From JAGXQV01 sp964527565 (lineage in GTDB: Bacteria; Pseudomonadota; Gammaproteobacteria; Burkholderiales; Sulfuricellaceae), in the NCBI GenBank assembly GCA_964527565.1, contig CAZGOY010000006.1, positions 1 to 64,000 on the forward strand: a stretch of 64,000 nt of DNA, written 5' to 3'. Below are positions 57,083 to 64,000 of the stretch, in pieces (positions within the stretch are counted from its first letter, which is position 1; the number at the start of each line of letters is the position of its first letter). The translations under genes and the position numbers were made by a program. Below the pieces are notes generated by a model. The model ran no database searches, had not been told where the DNA came from, and saw nothing but the letters and a program-made list of their open reading frames with translations.

Positions 57083-57699
57083 AGAGAAAATTCGGGTTCG
57101 AGAGCCCTTCGGGGCCGCTGGTTGAAGATGTGCCGCCCGTGAAAAGCGGCCGTGCCTGAACCTGCGCGCAGGGAGCCTTGGGCAAGGCCCTGTCGGGTTC
57201 GTAACGTGCCATTGTCGTCTTGCTGTCGTGGTGAAAAATACTGCTGACCATGTCTGCACATGTAGGGCGCCCTACGCGGCCTTTTCTGTCCGGGCTACAC
57301 TTGCTGAGATCTCCCCGTAATTTAATTTCCCGCGAAGATGAAAAAGTAAATTGGTGATTTAGTAAACTGTCACCGTAATTTGGTCACCGTAATTTGGGCA
57401 AGGTCGTCGATGGGACGATGGCGGAGCTATACAACTTCTTCATCCTTGAAGTGCTCCAGGCGTGGATAGACCCGGCGGTGGGGCAGCCGAAAACCATACA
57501 TCACCTCGGGGAAGGCGCGTTCATGGTTGCCGGCGAAACGATACGGCTGGATTCCAGGATGAAATAGCTTTTCAGCTTTCAAGCAACGTCGGGTGTGCTG
57601 GTGGAAATTCACTTTCTATGGCTGTTGAGGGAGCAATCCTCTAACGCCGCTCGCTATTATCGCGTCTGATGACCGGCGATTTGGTAATATATACGCCCT
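57083..57699. other. Intergenic region with palindrome and tandem repeats, no gene recognised
   Basis: 617 bases at the left boundary of the AT-richer defence-like module. It holds a perfect 14-bp palindrome GTAGGGCGCCCTAC (57262-57275), a tandem 14-bp repeat TCACCGTAATTTGG at 57370-57383 and 57384-57397, and a third partial CCGTAATTT at 57315. The sequence TGTCACCG at 57368 resembles the start of an IS21-like end. A 61-codon minus-strand frame at 57427-57612 has no recognised domain. I take this as debris from past insertion. Confidence 0.5.
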
Positions 57700-58482
57700 A
57701 TGCACACCCCCATTTACAGCAACGCTTGCGATGCCACAAGTTGGAAAGGGGTGCGGTTTGCCGATGGAAGCGAGTTCGGCGCCTTTATGGCGAATGAGGT
57801 TGCTTCGCGTCTGCATGATGAGGCTGGCAAGGCCGACTTCACTTCGCACCTGAATAGCCTTGCATCCACCGGATTTGCGCAGGACAGCCTTCAGGCCATA
57901 TTGGAAGCTGAGCATCCCGAAGAGCGCGATTGGGCGGTGGGCGAGGCAATAGCCGAGGCTTGGCTGAGCCGTGAGCATGACGTGGTCTGGCCTTGGAACA
58001 CTGAACGTGATAAGCGAACACCCCAAGCGAGCCTTCCCGGTGCGGATTTGGTGGGATTTTTGACTCAAGGCAATGAAACGCGCTTGGTGCTGGGGGAGGT
58101 TAAAAGCTCTTCTGATAGCAATACACCGCCTAATGTCATGACAGGGCGCGGTGGCATGACCCGCCAGCTAGAAAACCTAGCCACGGACATAGGGTTGCTA
58201 CATACGCTGATTCGATGGCTGCATCCCCGCTGTCGCGGCAATAGTGCTGAACCATACTTTAATGCGGCGATTGGTTTGTTGCTTCAATCTGGCAATAAGG
58301 CGATGACACTATTTGGTGTGTTGGTGCGCGACACTCAGCCTGATGAACGGGATCTCCGGGGGCGCGGCCAATACTTGGGGGAGCTCATCAAAGCACCCGC
58401 TAGTTGCCATTTGCTGGCTCTCTATCTCCCTTGCCCAATTTCAAGTCTTCCTGACCATGTTCAAGCAGGGGGTGGCACATGA
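57700..58482 (+). CDS. PD-(D/E)xK-type nuclease, HamA-like (DUF1837-like)
   Basis: 260 residues. Asp116 in PGADLVGF and Glu133-x-Lys135 in LGEVKSS give the D-x16-E-x-K arrangement of PD-(D/E)xK nucleases; upstream VGEAIAEAWL supplies the N-terminal Glu helix (Glu82, Glu86) typical of that fold. The family position beside a large Ski2-like helicase with an ATGA overlap matches HamA of Hachiman or a related type. No strong ribosome site precedes the ATG. The region is AT-richer than its surroundings. Assignment to HamA rests on architecture, not on a detected DUF1837 signature. Confidence 0.6.
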   Translation: MHTPIYSNACDATSWKGVRFADGSEFGAFMANEVASRLHDEAGKADFTSHLNSLASTGFAQDSLQAILEAEHPEERDWAVGEAIAEAWLSREHDVVWPWNTERDKRTPQASLPGADLVGFLTQGNETRLVLGEVKSSSDSNTPPNVMTGRGGMTRQLENLATDIGLLHTLIRWLHPRCRGNSAEPYFNAAIGLLLQSGNKAMTLFGVLVRDTQPDERDLRGRGQYLGELIKAPASCHLLALYLPCPISSLPDHVQAGGGT

Positions 58483-61400
58483 GCCACTGGATGCTTGAAG
58501 CCCTTGGGGATATGCGCGCCAAGGCGATGCATGAGGCAACGCGCGCACAGATTCTAAATGAGCTGACAAACCAACTGCCCGAAATAGACTACGGTTTGAT
58601 TGAAAGGGTTGCACAGACCTTGGAAACCGTGGTGATGGACTTATTGTCCAGCCCAGCCGATGAAAATGAGCGACTGCACACGTTGCGACAGTGTGCTTCA
58701 GATGCTTATCGGCTCTATCGCGTATTGCCGCCGCAAAAAACTGCGCTGGTTGAGGCGGAATTACGCTTGCGGCAGAGTGCGCTAGCCGTACTGGGCGACC
58801 TTGGTGCAGACGCTGCGCGCAACTTGCGCGAGCAACAATGGCCTGACCTGGAGTTTGAATCCCAAGACTGGCGGACACGCACCCTGAGCGCAATCATTGA
58901 CGTTTGGCTGCGCTTAATCCGCAAACAGGGATGGGGCGACCGCGATGCTGTACTGAAGCGCATCGCAATGTTGCGCGATGCACAAGGGGATTTTGAGTCA
59001 AACTACCTCAAGAACACTACGGGCAACAGCTCCAAGGCTGCTGCGCTGGAGTTGATGGCGCTTTACCACTTGGCAAAAGCGGCGGAAATACTTGCCGAAT
59101 ATGTTACTGACGGCGTTGTTGATGGTAGCTACCAGATTAACAACCTTCTGGACATGCATTTTGACCGCGCCATGGCAGTATGCGTACAAAGCGCTGCCTT
59201 CCAGTTGGAGCCGCTTACCCGTTTATTGGCCGCGACTGCGCGGCAGTTGGCAAACAATTCCATCTGGACGGTTACCCGAGCGGTCAATTCGCGAGTAACG
59301 AAATTCGTTAAAACCCTCGTCGAACGAGGAAGGGGGGACAAAGCATTATTTGATGTCTTGCCACCACAACGACGTGCGCTGGCTGAGCAAGGTTTACTTG
59401 GCTCCAGTCGTCGCGCTGTAGTAGTGAGTTTGCCTACATCCAGCGGCAAAACGCTGATCGCCCAGTTCCGCATCCTTCAGGCATTAAACCAGTTTGATCT
59501 TGAGCGGGGTTGGGTGGCCTATCTTGCGCCTACTCGCACATTAGTACGTCAGGTCGCACGTCGGCTACGGCGTGATTTTGAGCCGCTCGGCGTGGTGGTA
59601 GAGCAAGTGAGTCCTGCACTTGAGGTTGATGGTGTGGAATCCGAACTGTTACGAGAACAGGATGCAATGCGCGAGTTCCGTATCCTAGTGACCACACCCG
59701 AAAAACTTGATCTCATGCTGCGTCAGGGTTGGGAAGAGGAAATCGGACGCCCTCTGACGCTGGTCGTGGTGGACGAAGCACATAACATTCAGGAAGGAGC
59801 ACGAGGGCTAAAATTGGAGTTGCTGCTTGCGACTATCAACGCTGAATGCAGGATGGCTCAATTTTTGTTGCTGACCCCGTTTATCAGCAATGCACGTGAG
59901 GTGGCACGCTGGCTGGGCGACACCAATTCCGACGACATCAGTTTGGCGGTGGATTGGCAGCCTAATGATCGGGTTGTCGGCGTAGTAAAACCTGAAAAAG
60001 GGGCTTGTCTCAAAGGAAAAAGTTACGGCTATCAGATTAATTTGGAAACAGTGCATACCACTCGGTCTACATTGGCTATTGACGAGTTGATTCCATTCAG
60101 CAAGGACCCGGACTGCAAGAAAACATTCAGTGAAATGTCTGATCAGTCTGAAGTCGCAATAGCGGCGGCTCATCAGCTTGTGAAGCGTGGTTCGGTAATT
60201 GTCATGCACTCTAGGCCGGATTGGGTATGGTCCTTGGCTACGAAGCTCAAGAGCAATGCAAGCCGTCGTCCTGTCCTTTCTGAGCAGGTGAAGTTGGTGC
60301 AGGAGTTTCTTGCACTAGAGATGGGGCAGGAATTTCCGCTGATCGACTTGCTGACTCATGGAATTGGTATTCACCATTCAGGCTTGTCTGATGACACTCG
60401 TGCGTTGATGGAATGGTTGTTTGAGAATGAGGAACTCGATTTTCTTGTGGCAACGACAACGATTGCCCAAGGTGTCAACTTCCCCGTATCTGCTGTTGTG
60501 ATGGCATCGCATCAATATCCATATGGCCAAGATATGCCGCCAGCAGACTTCTGGAATATTGCAGGCCGTGCTGGGCGTGTTGATCAAGGCAGTTTAGGTG
60601 TGGTTGCTCTGGCTGCCGCTGATGAAGCCAAAGCCAGCAAACTTAGAGATTTCATTCATAAGCAAACCGGTGAACTTAACTCAGCCTTGATTCGCCTTGT
60701 TGCGGACGCCGGGGATCTCATTGATGACCTAGGTTACATTGTTTATTTGCAGCCGGAGTGGTCTGCTTTTGTGCAATATCTGACACATACCTACCGGCAG
60801 ATGGGGCAGCCTCAGGCCTTTGCCGACCAGGTTGAACAGGTTTTGCGTGGTACGTTCGGGTTTGGCAAGCTCAGGGCTTCCGACCCCGTTCAGGCTAATC
60901 GACTGCTTAATAGCATCCGTACCTATGCGGATTACTTGAGTCAGCCACGGCAGCCCTTGAAGCTGGTGGACAGCACCGGTTTCTCGTTGCAGAGCATCAA
61001 GACGGCAATGAACGCTGCTGGACAAGAAGGCATTGGGAAAGATGCTTGGAATGCCCAAACATTGTTTGGACGGGAAAGCGATACCCTGAAAAAAATGATG
61101 GGTGTATTGCTAAAAGTACCAGAACTCAGGGAAAACCTTGAAGCCGTTACAGGCAAAGAAGGCCCGAACGGCGACAAGTTGGCCTTGATTCTCAAGGACT
61201 GGGTGGGTGGTTGTTCCGTGCAGGACATTGCCCAACGACATTTTACTAAAGATGGGCGTGACGCAACGGACGCACTAACCGCCTGTGGTCAGAATCTCTT
61301 TGGCAAACTGACACAAACAGCTGCTTGGGGCTTGGGCGCATTGTTATCAATCACCGGCGGCGACATTCCTGAAGAAGAACGGCAGTTATTGAACAATCTG

Positions 61401-61640
61401 GCCTCAAGAGTTTATTACGGCGTGTCCGACGAAAATGCCATCGCATTGCGTTTGCTGGGTATCCCCCGCATGGCAGCAGAACCTTTGGCTATACAGATGC
61501 GGAATATAGGCCACCTCCCATTGCCCGAAGTTCGTAATGCACTCCGTAGCTCAGATACGGCTTTCTGGACAGATGCTCTTGGAGTGGATAGGGGGCAAAT
61601 CTATCGGAGAGTATGGCGCGTTCTGGAGGGATTGGATTAA
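58479..61640 (+). CDS. Ski2/Hel308-like SF2 helicase, HamB-like
   Basis: 1053 residues. Helicase motifs: Walker A LPTSSGKT (about 317-324), Ia LAPTRTLVRQ, TPEKLD, DEAH in VVVDEAHNIQEG (about 432), TTTIAQGVNFP (about 657) and DFWNIAGRAGR (about 694). Motif III is atypical (LLLTPFISN instead of SAT). The first 300 and last 330 residues are helical and unrecognised. It overlaps the nuclease gene by four bases. HamB helicases of Hachiman are of this Ski2-like type and survey DNA ends; the match is by order and motifs. Confidence 0.72.
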   Translation: MSHWMLEALGDMRAKAMHEATRAQILNELTNQLPEIDYGLIERVAQTLETVVMDLLSSPADENERLHTLRQCASDAYRLYRVLPPQKTALVEAELRLRQSALAVLGDLGADAARNLREQQWPDLEFESQDWRTRTLSAIIDVWLRLIRKQGWGDRDAVLKRIAMLRDAQGDFESNYLKNTTGNSSKAAALELMALYHLAKAAEILAEYVTDGVVDGSYQINNLLDMHFDRAMAVCVQSAAFQLEPLTRLLAATARQLANNSIWTVTRAVNSRVTKFVKTLVERGRGDKALFDVLPPQRRALAEQGLLGSSRRAVVVSLPTSSGKTLIAQFRILQALNQFDLERGWVAYLAPTRTLVRQVARRLRRDFEPLGVVVEQVSPALEVDGVESELLREQDAMREFRILVTTPEKLDLMLRQGWEEEIGRPLTLVVVDEAHNIQEGARGLKLELLLATINAECRMAQFLLLTPFISNAREVARWLGDTNSDDISLAVDWQPNDRVVGVVKPEKGACLKGKSYGYQINLETVHTTRSTLAIDELIPFSKDPDCKKTFSEMSDQSEVAIAAAHQLVKRGSVIVMHSRPDWVWSLATKLKSNASRRPVLSEQVKLVQEFLALEMGQEFPLIDLLTHGIGIHHSGLSDDTRALMEWLFENEELDFLVATTTIAQGVNFPVSAVVMASHQYPYGQDMPPADFWNIAGRAGRVDQGSLGVVALAAADEAKASKLRDFIHKQTGELNSALIRLVADAGDLIDDLGYIVYLQPEWSAFVQYLTHTYRQMGQPQAFADQVEQVLRGTFGFGKLRASDPVQANRLLNSIRTYADYLSQPRQPLKLVDSTGFSLQSIKTAMNAAGQEGIGKDAWNAQTLFGRESDTLKKMMGVLLKVPELRENLEAVTGKEGPNGDKLALILKDWVGGCSVQDIAQRHFTKDGRDATDALTACGQNLFGKLTQTAAWGLGALLSITGGDIPEEERQLLNNLASRVYYGVSDENAIALRLLGIPRMAAEPLAIQMRNIGHLPLPEVRNALRSSDTAFWTDALGVDRGQIYRRVWRVLEGLD

Positions 61641-62084
61641 ATAAACTGCCTGCCGAAAGCATCTGCGCCCAGCAAACCCTGCTGACCACATGCACCTCAA
61701 TCTCGGTCGCGGAAATTGTCAAGCTAGTTGCCGCCTGAGTGCTTGCGTTCATGCTGCCATTTTTAACTCTAAATCTTCTCCCTCGCTCTCGTCTTTTTCG
61801 GTAATTTTGTGATCTGGATTCAGGTGCACAACAAGGACTGGCTGCCAGCTTCGCGCAGAACCCTCGGGGTCAGGTCTTGAATTATCACTTTTTGTTGACA
61901 ATCAAAAAACCATGTCCTAATGGCGTGGTCATCACCTGACTGGCTTTGCCTGTCAGAAGCCTGCTTATACGGGTGGGTGGATTCTAAATTCCAACTGCAC
62001 CCTTGCTTGCGGCATGGATGGGGGGGGCAAGTAACCTCGTCGCATGATTGGCAAAAACGGTGCGGCTGGCGCACCGGTCATGAT
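61641..62084. other. Intergenic region with RAYT/REP-type remnant, no gene recognised
   Basis: 444 bases between the helicase gene and lptG. GGGGTCAGGTCTTGAATTAT at 61866-61885 resembles the GGGGTCAGGTCTTGCATTAT motif often seen beside REP-associated tyrosine transposase genes. No open frame here has recognisable similarity. It probably marks the right border of the acquired DNA. Confidence 0.45.
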
Positions 62085-63158
62085 TCAGCGCTTTTCCACC
62101 CACCAGATCATGCCCAGCGCCGCGCAAAGGAAGATCAGCGTGGGGAAAACCGCGGAAAACAGCGGCGGCCAGTCGTTGAGCAGCCCGAGGTGGGCGAACA
62201 GGCGGTTGAGCAGGTGAAAGCTCAAGCCCAGCATGATGCCGCCGAACACCTTGGCGCTTACGCCGCCGGAGCGTAACTGGTGGCTGGCGAAAGGCAGGGC
62301 GAGGATCAGCATCGACAGGGTGGCGAGCGGATAGGAAAGCTTGGCCCACAGGGCGATTTCGTAGCGCGCGGTCTTCTGCTTGTTGTCGCGCAGGTGCTGC
62401 ACGTAGAAATACAGGTTCCACGCCGACATCTGTTCCGGCACCACCAACAGGACGTTGAGGATTTCCGGACTCAACACCGACTGCCATTCCACTTGCGGCA
62501 GGTGGGTCACCACGGTGCGCGCGTCCTCGAAACGGGTTTGCGATACGTCGTCGAGGCGCCAGCGGTCGCCCTCCAGGTGGGTACCCTGGCCGGCCTGGCT
62601 GATGGTGCGCAGGCGGTGGGCTTCGTCGAAATCGTAAATCTTGACGCCTTTCAGGGTGGCGTCCGGCAGCACTTCGGTGACGTTGACGAAGCTCGACGCA
62701 TCCTTGACCCACAGGCCGGAACGGAATTCCTGCGCCACCACGCCCTTGGTCGCCTGGATGCGCATCTTGCTGGCGAAGCGCTCGGCGGAGGGCGCGATGA
62801 ATTCGCCGAACACGAAAGTCAGCACGGCGAACAGCATGCCGGCCTGCAACAGGGCGACGGCGATGCGCCACAGCGGCAGGCCGGAGACGCGCATGACGGT
62901 CAGCTCCGAGTGGGCGTTGAGTTGCGAGAGGGCGAACAGCGCGCCGATCAGCGCCGCCACCGGGAACAGCTCGTAAACATGCCCCGGCAGGCTGAGCACG
63001 ACGAAGCCCAGCGCATGCGTCAGCCGGTAGTTGCCCTTGCCGACATCGCCCATTTCGTGCACCAGGTCGAAAAAGGCGAACAGCATGAGCAGCGCGGAAA
63101 ACACCAGCAGCGTGCTGGCCAGCACTTCGCGGGTGAGCAGACGGGTCAGGGTTCTCAC
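62085..63158 (-). CDS. lptG: LPS export permease LptG
   Basis: 357 residues from GTG 63158, overlapping lptF by four bases. Six membrane helices in two groups with a large periplasmic beta-jellyroll between them; DLVHEMGDVGKGNYRL, HSELTVMRVSGLP and GLSFHLLNRLFAHLGLL are conserved. LptG works with LptF and the LptB ATPase to extract lipopolysaccharide from the inner membrane. The upstream in-frame extension to 63470 is not used. Confidence 0.95.
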   Translation of the reverse strand: MRTLTRLLTREVLASTLLVFSALLMLFAFFDLVHEMGDVGKGNYRLTHALGFVVLSLPGHVYELFPVAALIGALFALSQLNAHSELTVMRVSGLPLWRIAVALLQAGMLFAVLTFVFGEFIAPSAERFASKMRIQATKGVVAQEFRSGLWVKDASSFVNVTEVLPDATLKGVKIYDFDEAHRLRTISQAGQGTHLEGDRWRLDDVSQTRFEDARTVVTHLPQVEWQSVLSPEILNVLLVVPEQMSAWNLYFYVQHLRDNKQKTARYEIALWAKLSYPLATLSMLILALPFASHQLRSGGVSAKVFGGIMLGLSFHLLNRLFAHLGLLNDWPPLFSAVFPTLIFLCAALGMIWWVEKR

Positions 63159-64000
63159 GGCGCGGCCTTCCCGCGATGCCACAGCTTGCCCAGGCGCGCG
63201 GCCAGCGTGGGCGCCAGCGACAGGCGGCGGCGGAAAAACATCACCAGCGCGGCGAGCATCAGGGCATGCACCAGCCACATGCCGAGATGGGGGTCGAGCC
63301 TGCCCTGCGCCACCCAGGCGCGCGTGATGCTCAGGGCATTGTTGTAGATCATGTAGATCAGCACCGCCAGCATCAGGTTCACCGAGCGCCCGGCGCGGGG
63401 ATTGACGAAGCTCAGGGGAATCGCCAGCAGCGCCAGGATCATGGCGCTCAGGGGCAGGCCGACGCGCCACAGCAGCTCGCTCAAGTGCAGGGCGGACGGG
63501 TCGCGCAACAACGCGGCTGTCGGCAGGGATTTGACCGGCGGGGTGCCGAGGCGCGCCTCGAAGGGATCGATGCGCACGGCATAGCGTTCGAACGCCACCA
63601 CCTTGTATTCCGGGGTGCCGGGGATGCCCTCGTAACGCCGCCCGTCCAGCAGAACCAGGAAACGGTCGCCGTTTTCCGCGATGCTCTGGTGTCCATTTTT
63701 TGCGGTGACGATGCCGAGCTTTCCGTGCTGCATGGCGCGCACGAAAATATTGCTGACGGTATTGTTTTCCCCGGCAAAGCTCTCGATGAAATACACGCGC
63801 TCGGCGTGCCCGGATTCCTTGAACACGCCGGGGGCGATGCTTGCCGTGTCGTCGCGGCTGTTGAGCTGGCGGCGATATTCCTCGCTCTTGCCGAGCGCCC
63901 AGGGCGTGACCAGCAGGCTCATCACGGCGATCACGCCCACCAGCGGCGCGGCGAAAGTGGCCACCGGGCGTATCCAGGCGGTCAGCCCCTGCCCGGCGGA
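63155..64000 (-). CDS. lptF: LPS export permease LptF (5' part beyond the window)
   Basis: The C-terminal 281 residues are present; the frame stays open to base 64000 (GLTAWIRPVATFAAPLVG precedes the first visible internal start). It has the periplasmic domain and the last three helices (AMILALLAIPLSFVNPRAGR, YMIYNNALSITRAWV). Partner of lptG in the LPS transport complex. Truncated only by the window edge. Confidence 0.94.
   Translation of the reverse strand, partial: SAGQGLTAWIRPVATFAAPLVGVIAVMSLLVTPWALGKSEEYRRQLNSRDDTASIAPGVFKESGHAERVYFIESFAGENNTVSNIFVRAMQHGKLGIVTAKNGHQSIAENGDRFLVLLDGRRYEGIPGTPEYKVVAFERYAVRIDPFEARLGTPPVKSLPTAALLRDPSALHLSELLWRVGLPLSAMILALLAIPLSFVNPRAGRSVNLMLAVLIYMIYNNALSITRAWVAQGRLDPHLGMWLVHALMLAALVMFFRRRLSLAPTLAARLGKLWHRGKAAP

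Noticed and set aside
57083..57130. Possible tRNA fragment around GGGTTCGAGAGCCC
   Set aside because: It resembles a T-loop but no acceptor stem or anticodon arm can be built around it.
57427..57612. A 61-codon minus-strand frame in the left border region
   Set aside because: Too short and unrecognised; might be a fragment of a transposon gene but nothing supports it.

Overview
The window looks like chromosomal DNA of a GC-rich betaproteobacterium, probably one of the chemolithotrophic Nitrosomonadales-type lineages (Gallionella/Sulfuricella-like). This is inferred from the thiL-pgpA-pncC-recA-recX order, the lptF-lptG pair, a DsrC/TusE-family protein, a cytochrome c' and a KaiBC cluster; no rRNA or tRNA gene is present to settle it. 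Most of the window is dense and GC-rich. Two stretches are visibly more AT-rich and look acquired: the first ~0.7 kb and about 57.2-62.0 kb.

Layout. 0-1.5 kb: the right end of an IS21-like element cutting into a TM2-domain gene, then a MazEF-type toxin-antitoxin pair under a perfect palindromic operator. 1.5-4.8 kb: DsrC-like protein, NYN/OST-HTH RNA-binding protein, YkgJ-like Cys-cluster protein, cytochrome c', EVE-domain protein. 5.1-12.1 kb: a Kai signalling cluster (kaiB1, PAS histidine kinase, NarL-type regulator, kaiB2, kaiC, PAS-GGDEF-EAL) without kaiA. 12.1-18.1 kb: recX, recA, pncC, pgpA, thiL, a DUF484-GGDEF cyclase, cheZ and a YecA/SEC-C protein. 18.3-38.0 kb: a large phosphorelay array built from repeated parts: porin-like protein, PstS-like protein, hybrid kinase 1, REC-kinase 1; TonB receptor, YfiR, hybrid kinase 2; a MITE; hybrid kinase 3, REC-kinase 2; REC-PAS; REC-PAS-GGDEF-EAL. 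38.0-51.0 kb: ZIP transporter, Phd/VapC pair, mlaA, valS, a LuxR solo, moaC, htpG, two more diguanylate cyclases, CheC-like and CheY-like proteins, a NUDIX hydrolase and a small ABM-like protein. 51.0-57.1 kb: second MITE copy, hisG, a secreted FnIII protein, amiC, tsaE, queG. 57.7-61.6 kb: an AT-richer two-gene nuclease-helicase module resembling Hachiman (HamAB) antiphage defence. 62.1-64.0 kb: lptG and the 3' part of lptF.

How the genes fit together. Signal transduction dominates. Five GGDEF proteins (two also with EAL), three hybrid kinases with REC-REC-Hpt tails, two REC-kinases, several single receivers, CheZ and a CheC-like phosphatase imply a dense c-di-GMP and phosphorelay network fed by envelope sensors (porin/PstS-like, TonB receptor/YfiR) and possibly by a KaiC timer or switch. 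The strongest candidates for something under-described are the nuclease-helicase module, the kaiA-less Kai cluster wired to a two-component system and a c-di-GMP enzyme, the duplicated envelope-sensing hybrid-kinase array with a 192-bp identical tract, and a ~180-bp MITE with 17-bp inverted repeats and 4-bp target duplications present twice.
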